Shown: positions 1 through 7,705 of the stretch, one piece after another
Layout of the letters: every line of letters starts with the position of its first letter
Position numbering within the stretch: the stretch's first letter is position 1
Source of the DNA: CAZDQL01 sp964507325
GTDB lineage: Bacteria; Planctomycetota; UBA1135; GCA-002686595
Assembly (NCBI GenBank): GCA_964507325.1
Contig: CAZDQL010000011.1
Span: 35,462 to 99,461, forward strand
Reading direction: 5' to 3'
Length of the DNA: 64,000 bases
Notes under the pieces: generated by a model
Told to the model about the DNA's origin: nothing
The model's database searches: none
Seen by the model: the letters and a program-made list of their open reading frames with translations, nothing else
Program-made: the position numbers and the translations under genes

Positions 1-237
1 CTGGATCCCCGGCGCCACCGGGTAGAGGCAGGCGGTCATCAAGCCGCTCCAGCCGTTCCAGTCGGGGTGGCCCACCTCCACCATGCACAGGCGGCAGGCG
101 CCGATCGGCTCGAGGGCCGGGTCGTCGCACAGGGTGGGGATCTCGATCCCCGCCTCCCGCGCGGCGCTGAGCACGAAGCTCCCCTCGTCCGCCTGCACCT
201 CGCGCCCGTCGATCGCAAAGGTCACCGGATCGCTCAC
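1..237 (-). CDS. NuoG/HydA-like iron-sulfur oxidoreductase, N-terminal part (runs off window)
   Basis: The 79 visible codons encode a plant-type [2Fe-2S] ferredoxin domain of the kind that opens NuoG, HoxU and [FeFe]-hydrogenase or formate-dehydrogenase catalytic subunits. An ADEGSFVLSAAREAGIEIP stretch is followed by the cluster cysteines in TLCDD and GACRLCMVEVG. The start is GTG at 237-235, overlapping the TGA of the NuoEF-like gene (GTGA), so the two are translationally coupled and probably form one complex with it receiving or delivering NADH electrons. The catalytic part lies outside the window, so hydrogenase, formate dehydrogenase and other NuoG-like subunits cannot be separated. Confidence 0.75.
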   Translation of the reverse strand, partial: MSDPVTFAIDGREVQADEGSFVLSAAREAGIEIPTLCDDPALEPIGACRLCMVEVGHPDWNGWSGLMTACLYPVAPGIQ

Positions 238-2570
238 GACGCACCTCCGCTCACGACGCGCACCGCGTCGTACTTGACGCAGATCGCGTGACAGATGCCG
301 CACTGGTCGCAGGCGTCCTGGTCGATCACGTGCAGCACGTCGCGCTCGCCGCTGATCGCCTCGTTGGGACAGGCCTTCAAGCAGAGCAGGCATCCCGGGC
401 AGTCCTCGGTGATCTCGTAGCGGATCAGCGCGCGGCACACCCCGGCGGGGCAGTGGCCGGCGAGGTGGGCCTCGTACTCGTCGCGGAAGTAGCGCAGGGT
501 GGAGAGCACCGGGTTGGGCGCGCTCTTGCCCAGGCCGCAGAGGCTCGAGGTCATCATCCCCTCGCAGATCTCCTCGATGCGCTGGATGTCCTGGGCGGAG
601 CCCTCACCGCGGGTCAGGCGCCCCAAGAGGTAGGAGAGCTGGTCCAGCCCCAGGCGACAGGGCGTGCACTTGCCGCAGGACTCGCTGAGCAGGAAGTCGA
701 CGAAGTAGCGCGCCACGTCGACCATGCAGGTGGCCTGATCCATGACGATCATGCCCCCCGACCCCATCATCGAGCCCGCCTCGGAGAGCGCCTCGAAGTC
801 GATCGCCAGGTCGAGCTGGTCCTCCGGCAGGCAACCCCCGGAGGGACCGCCCGTCTGCACCGCCTTGAAGGTGCGCCCCTGCCGCATCCCGCCGCCGATC
901 TCGAAGATCAGCTGGCGCAGGGTGGTGCCCATCGGGACCTCCACCAGACCGGTGCGCTCCACCTGACCGGAGAGGGAGAAGGCCTTGGTGCCCTTCGAGC
1001 CCTCGGTGCCGACCGAGGAGAGCCACTCGGCTCCGTGGCGGGCGATCCCCGGCACCAGGGCCCAGGTCTCGACGTTGTTCAGGACGCTGGGGCGGTCGTA
1101 GAGGCCGCGCTCCACCGAGCGCGTGTACTTGGCGCGCGGCTCCCCGACTTTGCCCTCGATCGAGCGCATCAGGGCCGTCGACTCGCCGCAGACGAAGGCG
1201 CCGCCGCCGCGGGAGATGGCGAGGTCGAAGTCGAGGGAGCTGCCCAGGATCCCCTTCCCCAGGAGGCCCGCCGCACGGCAGGTCTCGATCGCGCGTTGCA
1301 GGCGCTCGATGGCGAGGGGGTACTCGGCGCGCACGTAGAGGTAGCCCTCGCTCGCCCCGAGGGCCCACGCCCCCAGGATCATCCCCTCGACGACCTGCAG
1401 CGGCGCGCCCTCCATGATGGCGCGGTCCATGAAGGCGCCCGGGTCCCCCTCGTCCCCGTTGCAGAGGACGTAGGGCGCGTGCCCCGACTCGGCGGCGGCC
1501 GCGAGGGCCGAACGCCACTTGCGGCCGGTGGAGAAGCCCGCGCCACCGCGCCCACGCAGCCCCGAGGCGACGACAGCGTCGAGCAGCGACTTCGGCGAGC
1601 CCTCTTCGATCGCCCGCGCCAGGGCGACGAAGCCCCCCGCGGCGAGGTAGTCCTCGAGATTCTCGGGGTCGATCTGCCCGCAGTGCTCGAGGGCCTGCAG
1701 CTTCTGCCCCCTGTAGAAGGGGTGATCCCCACGCCCGCGCGCGTCGCCGAGGAGGCGTTCCACCACCTCGCCGGCGCTCAGGGCCTGCGAGATCGCCTTG
1801 GCGTCGGCAGTCTTGACGTGGGTGTAGAGCACGTCCTCCGGAGCGACCTGCACCAGCGGGCCCTGCTGGCAGAGCCCTTGGCACCCGGTCAGGCTCACCG
1901 GAGTCGAGCCCGCCTTGGCGAGGGAGTCGCGCACCTGGCGCGACCCAGCGGCCAGGCAGCCGGGCCCGCCGCAGACCTTGAGGTGCGCGGACTCGGCGGC
2001 GGCGCGCTCGCGGGCCTCGTCGTGGAAGGCGAGGAGCACTCCGGGATGCGCGAAGCGCGGCGGGGCGGCGACCGCCTTCCCATTCACCGGCGCGCTTGCC
2101 GCCGCCGCGGCGCTGGTCGCGTCCCGCAGCAGGCGCCGGATGCGCGACGGCTTGACGTCGGCGTGGTAGCGATCTCCCGTGACCACCACCGGCGCCAGGG
2201 CGCAGGCGCCGACGCAGTTCACCGTCTCGATGGTGAGCTCTCCGTCCTCGGTGGTGCCCCCCACCGGGAGGTTCAGCTCGCGGCACAGCTCGTGCTCGAT
2301 CAACTCGGCGCCGCGCACGTGGCAGGCGGTCCCCTTGCAGATCTGGATCACCGTCCGCCCGCGCGGCTCGTGGCTGAAGACCTTGTAGAAGGTGGAGACG
2401 GAGAAGACCCGCGAACGCGGCACACACAGCTCCTGCGCCACCTGTTCGAGGGCCTCGCAGGGCAGGAAGCGGAACTCCGCCTGGATGTCCTGCAGCACCA
2501 TCACCAGGGAGGACTCGTCTCGTGGATAGCGGCCGAGAATGGCCTCTACCTGCGCGCGATCCGGGTGCAT
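234..2570 (-). CDS. NuoE-NuoF-ferredoxin fusion, NADH-oxidising flavoprotein subunit (HndC/HydB-like)
   Basis: A 778-residue protein with four modules. Residues 1-150 are a NuoE-type thioredoxin-like [2Fe-2S] domain (CKGTAC ... NCVGAC). About 180-250 is a second thioredoxin-like [2Fe-2S] domain (CGGPGC ... TGCQGLC). About 270-690 is NuoF, with FMN/NADH loops GRGGAGFSTGRKW and CNGDEGDPGAFMDR and the 4Fe-4S motif ESCGKCTPCRLG. The C-terminus has two [4Fe-4S] ferredoxin motifs (CPGCLLCLKAC and CDQCGICHAIC). Such subunits oxidise or reduce NAD(P)(H) with FMN in soluble bifurcating hydrogenases, formate dehydrogenases and related complexes. Usually NuoE is a separate gene; here it is fused in front. 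ATG 2570 is chosen because NuoE homology begins directly after it; the same frame stays open upstream through the rhomboid gene but is unrelated there. It is coupled by GTGA to the downstream NuoG-like gene. Confidence 0.9.
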   Translation of the reverse strand: MHPDRAQVEAILGRYPRDESSLVMVLQDIQAEFRFLPCEALEQVAQELCVPRSRVFSVSTFYKVFSHEPRGRTVIQICKGTACHVRGAELIEHELCRELNLPVGGTTEDGELTIETVNCVGACALAPVVVTGDRYHADVKPSRIRRLLRDATSAAAAASAPVNGKAVAAPPRFAHPGVLLAFHDEARERAAAESAHLKVCGGPGCLAAGSRQVRDSLAKAGSTPVSLTGCQGLCQQGPLVQVAPEDVLYTHVKTADAKAISQALSAGEVVERLLGDARGRGDHPFYRGQKLQALEHCGQIDPENLEDYLAAGGFVALARAIEEGSPKSLLDAVVASGLRGRGGAGFSTGRKWRSALAAAAESGHAPYVLCNGDEGDPGAFMDRAIMEGAPLQVVEGMILGAWALGASEGYLYVRAEYPLAIERLQRAIETCRAAGLLGKGILGSSLDFDLAISRGGGAFVCGESTALMRSIEGKVGEPRAKYTRSVERGLYDRPSVLNNVETWALVPGIARHGAEWLSSVGTEGSKGTKAFSLSGQVERTGLVEVPMGTTLRQLIFEIGGGMRQGRTFKAVQTGGPSGGCLPEDQLDLAIDFEALSEAGSMMGSGGMIVMDQATCMVDVARYFVDFLLSESCGKCTPCRLGLDQLSYLLGRLTRGEGSAQDIQRIEEICEGMMTSSLCGLGKSAPNPVLSTLRYFRDEYEAHLAGHCPAGVCRALIRYEITEDCPGCLLCLKACPNEAISGERDVLHVIDQDACDQCGICHAICVKYDAVRVVSGGAS

Positions 2571-2683
2571 GGCGATTCTTATACCACAGGCCACTTCCGC
2601 CGGCCGTAGGCCCGAGAGCCCCCGCGCCGGGCGCGATCTGCGCTGGAAATGGGACGGGGGAGAGACGGATTGGAGGCTGTCCG

Positions 2684-3634
2684 CTAGTCCATGTTCGAGA
2701 TGTATGCGCGCAATCCCTCGATGTCGACGAACTCGGCGAGCTGTGGGTCTAGCTGGAGGGCTCGCTCGTAGGCGGTCAACGCTTCCCCGTACCGCTCCAG
2801 GCCGTGGAGTCCACGACCCAAGTTGAACCAGGCATGGGCATCCTGGGCATCGATGCTCACGGCCTCGGCGCCCCAACGCACCGCGCGCTCCTCGTCGCCC
2901 CTCTTGCCCGCCAGCCACGAGTGGTAGGAGTACTCGAATCCGCGCGTCCCCCCGAGGTTCACGTAAGGCCTCGCCGTCGCGGCCAGGGTCACGGCGCCGG
3001 CAGAGAAGGCGAGGGTACGCCACCTCCAACCGAGACCAATCATCCCCCCCACGAGACACCCCGCCCCGTGGGCCACGTTGCCGATCGGCATGAGCTCCGA
3101 GTAGGTGAGCACGATGCAGACGAAGAACCAGATCACGAAGAGGCGGGCCGTTCCCTTGGGGATCGATTCGCGGATCGAAGGATCGGTCCGCCCGCGTGCC
3201 CAGAGGAAGCCGAAGAGGCCGTAGACGACTCCCGAGAGTCCGACCCCTCCCGAGAACACGACGTATTCTGCGGCCGAGGATGTGACCGCGAGGAGCAGGA
3301 TCAGCCCCAGGGTGCACAACGAACCGATCCTCTCCTCGACCACCTTCCCGAGTACCCACGTCCACCAGACGTTGAAGAGCAGGTGCAGGACGTTGACGTG
3401 CGGGAGGGCGGAGGTCAGCAGCCTCCACGGCTCCTGCGCGAACACCGGCTCCGCCATGGCAAAGCGCCAGACGTCCTCGCCGCCCCACACAACGACGCTC
3501 ACGACTACGGCGGCGAGGAGGGTCGCTCCGGTGGCTGGGCATCTCGCCAGGTCGATGAGGAGGCCGGAGACGCGTTCCTCGCCATCGCCGTTGGCGGCGG
3601 GAACAGGGTCCGGAAGTCCTTCCTGGGGACACAC
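2684..3634 (-). CDS. rhomboid-family intramembrane serine protease with C-terminal TPR
   Basis: 316 residues. Hydrophobic helices span about 35-215. The rhomboid signature is complete: HVNVLHLLFN in the second core helix, GLSGVVYG with the nucleophile Ser134, and GNVAHGAG with the catalytic His189. Residues about 225-316 are soluble and include a TPR-like unit (AWFNLGRGLHGLERYGEAL, then YERALQLDPQ). Rhomboids cleave transmembrane substrates within the bilayer; the TPR tail probably binds a partner. The start is GTG 3634, the only standard start before the first helix. Codons are less uniformly G/C-ending than in the neighbours. It is co-directional with the ammonia-lyase upstream and the NuoEF fusion downstream, separated by about 110 nt on each side. 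The substrate is unknown. Confidence 0.85.
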   Translation of the reverse strand: MCPQEGLPDPVPAANGDGEERVSGLLIDLARCPATGATLLAAVVVSVVVWGGEDVWRFAMAEPVFAQEPWRLLTSALPHVNVLHLLFNVWWTWVLGKVVEERIGSLCTLGLILLLAVTSSAAEYVVFSGGVGLSGVVYGLFGFLWARGRTDPSIRESIPKGTARLFVIWFFVCIVLTYSELMPIGNVAHGAGCLVGGMIGLGWRWRTLAFSAGAVTLAATARPYVNLGGTRGFEYSYHSWLAGKRGDEERAVRWGAEAVSIDAQDAHAWFNLGRGLHGLERYGEALTAYERALQLDPQLAEFVDIEGLRAYISNMD

Positions 3635-3743
3635 GACAGGCGGGGATTCGGTTGGGGATCGTCCGGGGAGGAGTCTACCTCACGCGCGAGCAGCGGTTCG
3701 CCTGGTGACGCGAGTGCCGGAGCGCCGACTGGGCCGCGCTCCC

Positions 3744-5297
3744 CTACCAGGACGACCCCAACTCCCCGACCCGCTCCTCCACCGCCCCGAGTACCTCGCA
3801 GCGCTCCACCAGCGCCTGCATCGCGTTGTGGTCGTCGAAGAGCGGCCGGTCCACGTCCAGGTGCTCCACCACGGAGCGCACGGCAGCGTGGGCGGCGCGG
3901 GTGCCGTGGCCGAAGTCGTAGTCGCGGAAGTCGAGGGCCTGGGCGCCGGCCATCAGCTCGATCCCCAGCACGCCGCGGGCGTTCTCGAGGATCTGCAGGG
4001 CCTTCAGGGCGCCGTTCATCCCCATGCTGACGAAGTCCTCCTGGTCGGCGGCGGCGGGGATCGACTGGATGCAGGCGGGGGCGCTCAGGATGCGCTGTTC
4101 GGCGACCAGGGTGTCGGCGGTGTACTGGCTCAGCATCATGCCCGAGAACATCCCCGCCCCCTTGGTCAGGAAGGAGGGCAGCTCGACGTTCAGCGCCGGA
4201 TGCAGGAGGCGGTTGAGGCGGCGCTCGGAGAGGACCGAGACCATCGTGAGCCCCATGGCGATCATGTCGAGCGGCATGCTGACCGGCGTGGCCTGGAAGT
4301 TCGCGCCCGTCAGCACCAGCTCCTCGTCGGGCAGGAAGAGCGGGTTGTCGGCGGCGCCGTTGAGCTCCGTCTCCACTTGCTTCCTGGTGTAGGCCATCGA
4401 GTCGCGCAGGGCGCCGATCACCTGGGGCGTGGAGCGCATCGAGTAGGCGTCCTGCAACTTGACCGTGACCTTGCCGGTGGCGAGGTCGGAGCCGTCGATC
4501 ACCTGCCTGAGGTTGGACGCCGTGGTCACCGCACCGGGGAAGCCGCGCAACTCGTGCAGGCGCGACTGGTACGGCTTCATGTTGGCCTTGAGCGCCTCCA
4601 GCGTCATCGCGGCCGCGATCTCCGCCTGCTTGATCCAGCGCTCGCCGTCGTACAAGACGAGCGACGTGATCGCCGCGATCACGTTGGAGCCGTTGATCGC
4701 CGACAGGCCGTCGCGCACCTCGAGACCCGGGACGGGGATCCCGGCGCGCTGCAGGGCCTCCGCGGTGGGCAGGCGCTCACCCTCGTAGAAGCTCTCCCCC
4801 TCGCCGAGCAGGCTGAGGGCGATCTGGGACATCGGCGCCAGGTCCCCGCAGGCGCCGACGCTGCCCTTCTGACACACCACCGGCGTGACGCCGGCGTTGA
4901 GCATCGCCACGTAGGTCTCGGTGATCTGCCGCCGGCACGCCGAGTGGCCGAGGCAGTGCATGTTGACGCGGCTCAGCATCGCGCCGCGCACGTGCTCGAT
5001 CGGCATCGGCTCGCCGATCCCCGCCGAGTGGTTGTAGATCAGGTACTTCTGGAACTCGGCGGTCTGCTCCGCGGTCAGCCGCACCCCCACCAGCTCGCCG
5101 ATCCCGGTGTTGATGCCGTACATCGTCTCACCGGCCTCGATCTTGCGGTCGAGCAGGGCCCGGCAGCGGTCGATGCGCTCCAGGGCTCCCGGATCGAGCT
5201 GGATCTGGGCGCCGTGGCGCGCTACGAGGACGAGGTCCTCGATGGTGAGGTTCTTGCCGGTCAGGGTGATGGTCATCGTCGATGGGGGGTCGGTCAC
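3744..5297 (-). CDS. hutH: MIO-type aromatic amino acid ammonia-lyase (histidine ammonia-lyase family)
   Basis: 517 residues, a normal length for the HAL/PAL/TAL family, which eliminates ammonia from histidine, phenylalanine or tyrosine using a self-formed methylidene-imidazolone (MIO) group. Family motifs are MYGINTGIGELV (catalytic Tyr60), NHSAGIGEP, SIPAAADQEDFVSMG and GAQALDFRDYDF. The MIO tripeptide is Ala149-Cys150-Gly151 (GSVGACGDLAPMSQ) rather than Ala-Ser-Gly. NH at the selectivity position resembles the SH of histidine lyases more than the HL or FL of tyrosine/phenylalanine lyases, so histidine is favoured but not proven, and no other hut gene is adjacent. GTG 5297 overlaps the TGA of the nitrilase gene (GTGA), suggesting coupling; ATG 5276 is an alternative start. 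Neither has a strong Shine-Dalgarno sequence. Confidence 0.8.
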   Translation of the reverse strand: MTDPPSTMTITLTGKNLTIEDLVLVARHGAQIQLDPGALERIDRCRALLDRKIEAGETMYGINTGIGELVGVRLTAEQTAEFQKYLIYNHSAGIGEPMPIEHVRGAMLSRVNMHCLGHSACRRQITETYVAMLNAGVTPVVCQKGSVGACGDLAPMSQIALSLLGEGESFYEGERLPTAEALQRAGIPVPGLEVRDGLSAINGSNVIAAITSLVLYDGERWIKQAEIAAAMTLEALKANMKPYQSRLHELRGFPGAVTTASNLRQVIDGSDLATGKVTVKLQDAYSMRSTPQVIGALRDSMAYTRKQVETELNGAADNPLFLPDEELVLTGANFQATPVSMPLDMIAMGLTMVSVLSERRLNRLLHPALNVELPSFLTKGAGMFSGMMLSQYTADTLVAEQRILSAPACIQSIPAAADQEDFVSMGMNGALKALQILENARGVLGIELMAGAQALDFRDYDFGHGTRAAHAAVRSVVEHLDVDRPLFDDHNAMQALVERCEVLGAVEERVGELGSSW

Positions 5298-6124
5298 TCG
5301 GGGGGGCCGCTGTAGTAGACGTCGCGCCGCCGTTGCGCAAGCACCGGCAGAGCGCTACGCACTCCTTCCAGGCGTTCTCGGTCCAGGACGGCGGTGATGA
5401 TCGCGGGGGAGCGCTCGGCGCTGGTCATGATCTCCCCCCAGGGATCGATGATCATGCTGTGCCCCCAGGCGGGGTAGCCCTCGCCCTGCGGCGGCGTGGG
5501 GGAGCAGGCGGCGACGAAGGCGGTGTTCTCGATCGCCCGGGCGCGCAGGAGGATCTCCCAGTGGGCGGGGCCGGTGGTGGTGTTGAAGGCGCCGGGCAGG
5601 AGCAGGACGTCGGCGTCGGGGAGCCGGGGGGCGCGGAAGGTCTCCGGGAAGCGCAGGTCGTAGCAGACCCCCAGCCCGAAGCGCCCGAGCTCGCACTCGA
5701 CACTGGTGAGCGCGTCCCCCGCCGCCAGGCTGGCCGACTCCTGGAAGGTCAACCCGCCGGGGATCGCCACGTCGAAGAGGTGCACCTTGCGGTGCAGCGC
5801 CAAGAGCTCGCCGTCGGGGCTCCAGAGGGTGGCGGTGTTGTAGAAGTCGTCGCCCACCCGCTCCGGGATCGATCCCCCCACCAGGTACATCCCGTGCCGC
5901 CGCGCGGCGGCCCGCAGGAAGGCGCAGGTCGGGCCGTCGGGGATCGGCTCGGCGTTGGGCTGGAAGGCGTCCAGTCGGTAGGGGCAGGTGAAGATCTCCG
6001 GCAGGAGCGCCAGGTCCGCGCCCCGTCGCGCCGCCACCTCCAGGTGGCGTCCGGCCCGCTCCAGGTTGGCGTCGCGCTTCTCCGCGACCGGCATCTGAAT
6101 GCACGCGAGGGTGAAGGTCCGCAT
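5294..6124 (-). CDS. nitrilase-superfamily amidase (omega-amidase/Nit2-like carbon-nitrogen hydrolase)
   Basis: 276 residues, the usual length of the Nit/omega-amidase branch. The Glu-Lys-Cys triad is visible: Glu43 in LLPEIFTCPY, Lys113 in ALHRKVHLFD and Cys154 in LGVCYDLRFPE. The HLFDVAIPGG context resembles omega-amidase and deaminated-glutathione amidase, which hydrolyse alpha-ketoglutaramate or related amides in the cytosol. It precedes and overlaps the ammonia-lyase gene by 4 nt, so both are probably translated together in amino-acid catabolism. The substrate is not fixed by sequence alone. Confidence 0.85.
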   Translation of the reverse strand: MRTFTLACIQMPVAEKRDANLERAGRHLEVAARRGADLALLPEIFTCPYRLDAFQPNAEPIPDGPTCAFLRAAARRHGMYLVGGSIPERVGDDFYNTATLWSPDGELLALHRKVHLFDVAIPGGLTFQESASLAAGDALTSVECELGRFGLGVCYDLRFPETFRAPRLPDADVLLLPGAFNTTTGPAHWEILLRARAIENTAFVAACSPTPPQGEGYPAWGHSMIIDPWGEIMTSAERSPAIITAVLDRERLEGVRSALPVLAQRRRDVYYSGPPE

Positions 6125-6152
6125 CGCTAAAGGGTACCGCGCAGGGCTGCGC

Positions 6153-6603
6153 TCACATCGGAAACCGCGTCGGCACCCCCGGTCCCACCGGCAGCCCCAG
6201 CCCGCAGACCCACAGGTAGAAAAGCGCCATCCAATCGAGCAGGAAGAGGATCGAGCAGGGAATCATCGTCGCGATCAGCGTCCCCATTCCGAGCTGCTTG
6301 TCGTAGCGCCGAGGCGCTGCCCAGCATCAGGTTCACGAAGCAGCACAGCAGGATGAAGGGCGCGAAGACCAGCGGGCCGGTCAGGTCGATCGCCTTCAGG
6401 AGGTCCGCCCCCCTGACCGCCACGATCGGCCCGAGCTGGGTGTACTTGAAGATCTCCACCATCTGGGCGGCGAAGAGGAGCGCCGTCGCGAGGGTGAAGA
6501 GGGTGACCGGGTGGGGGAGGAGGTTCCCCAGCCACTCGAGGGCATCCAGGAAGCGCGCGAACGCTCCTCGGCGGGGCCGATCCGGGGCAGGGGGGGCGGA
6601 CAT
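6153..6603 (-). pseudogene. AbgT-family transporter remnant with two internal deletions and a frameshift
   Basis: From ATG 6603 the frame reads like the start of an AbgT (p-aminobenzoyl-glutamate transporter-type) protein, with RFLDALEWLGNLLPHPVTLF leading into the first membrane helix. It then jumps directly into sequence normally found near residue 370 of a roughly 510-residue AbgT protein (FAAQMVEIFKYTQLGPIVAV ... LMLGSASA). At GSASA the coding frame shifts, and the correct family C-terminus continues in another frame (YDKQLGMGTLIATMIP ... GLGLPVGPG ... RFPM, stop at 6153). About 290 and about 60 residues are missing at the two junctions, judged from my memory of the family. A protein retaining so few helices cannot be a transporter. 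It is transcribed away from the ROK kinase. Confidence 0.8.
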
Positions 6604-6681
6604 CGGCGGCGATTGCAGTTCCCGCCAGCACCTGCGACCCGATCCTGGAAATCGACCTCCGCGAACCTTACACGTGGGGCG

Positions 6682-7692
6682 ATGCAGGCCTCGAAGCCCG
6701 TCGTCGGAGTGGACCTCGGCGGAACCAAGATGCTGGCGGCGGTGGTCGATTCCCGCGGCTCGATCCTGAGCGAGGTCAAGCGCGCCACCAAGTCCAACGG
6801 CAGCGCGGAGAAGATCGTGAAGCGCCTGGCCGGGGCCGTGCAGCGAGCGATCGAGGCGTCGGGCGTGCCGCGCGAGGACATTCTCGCCGTCGGGGTCGGG
6901 GCCCCCGCGCCCGTCGATCCCCAGACCGGATTCATCCACGACGCCACCAACGTGCCGTCGCTGAGCCGCTTCCCCCTCGGCGAGCGCCTGGCGGAGATGC
7001 TCGCTCTGCCGGTCTTCGTGGACAACGACGTCAACGCCGGCACCGTCGGCGAGCACGCCCTGGGTGCCGGCCGCGGGACCTCCGACATGGTGGGGATCTT
7101 CGTGGGTACCGGGACCGGCGGCGGCGTCATCCTCGACGGCCGCCTGCGCCACGGCTTCCGCAACAGCGCCGGCGAGGTGGGCCACATGGTCGTGGGCTTC
7201 CGCGGTCTGGCAGGGGAGCCCACCTGCGGCTGCGGCCGCCCGGGCTGCCTGGAGGCCTACGGCAGCCGCACCGCCATCGAGCGGGAGATCCGCGACGCCC
7301 TCGCCGATGGCCGCAAGAGCTGTGTCCCCGACCTCCTCGAGGCGAACGGGAAGAAGCGCATCACCAGCGGCATCCTGGCCAAGGCGCTCGACGCGGGGGA
7401 TGGAGTGGTGGAGGAGGCGATCGACCGCGCCACCGAGTACCTGGCGATCCTCGTGGCGAGCATCGTCAACCTCCTCGACCCCGAGATGATCGTCATCGGA
7501 GGGGGGGTGGCGGAGGCCCTCGGCGAGCGCCTGGTGGAGCCGATCCGCCGCGCAGCGCCGCAGTGGTACCTCAAGAAGGAAGGCGCGGAGAAGATCCGCA
7601 TCGTCCTGGCGGAGCTCGGCGACTACGCCGGCGTCCTGGGCGCGGCGACGATTGCGCGGCGAGCGATGGAGGAGGGGCGAGGGTCTTCCTGA
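6682..7692 (+). CDS. ROK-family sugar kinase (glucokinase-like)
   Basis: 336 residues. The ATP-binding phosphate-1 loop is VDLGGTK near the N-terminus. The catalytic Asp lies in FVDNDVNAGTVGEHALGAG, followed by GIFVGTGTGGGVI. The ROK zinc signature is complete: EVGHM supplies the His and CGCGRPGCLEAY the cysteines. These make it a cytosolic ROK kinase that phosphorylates glucose or another hexose; there is no N-terminal helix-turn-helix, so it is not a NagC/XylR-type repressor. ATG 6682 follows a G-rich stretch; the frame stays open upstream but overlaps the divergent AbgT remnant. The exact sugar is unknown. Confidence 0.9.
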   Translation: MQASKPVVGVDLGGTKMLAAVVDSRGSILSEVKRATKSNGSAEKIVKRLAGAVQRAIEASGVPREDILAVGVGAPAPVDPQTGFIHDATNVPSLSRFPLGERLAEMLALPVFVDNDVNAGTVGEHALGAGRGTSDMVGIFVGTGTGGGVILDGRLRHGFRNSAGEVGHMVVGFRGLAGEPTCGCGRPGCLEAYGSRTAIEREIRDALADGRKSCVPDLLEANGKKRITSGILAKALDAGDGVVEEAIDRATEYLAILVASIVNLLDPEMIVIGGGVAEALGERLVEPIRRAAPQWYLKKEGAEKIRIVLAELGDYAGVLGAATIARRAMEEGRGSS

Positions 7693-7705
7693 GCGAAGCT
7701 CGGCT

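Noticed and set aside
2571..3632. Extension of the NuoEF-like frame upstream across the rhomboid gene
   Set aside because: The frame is open by chance. NuoE homology starts at ATG 2570, while the rhomboid frame shows complete catalytic motifs.
6153..6603. Programmed frameshift in an intact small AbgT-like protein
   Set aside because: About 350 residues and most membrane helices are missing, so restoring the frame would not give a transporter. Deletion decay is simpler.
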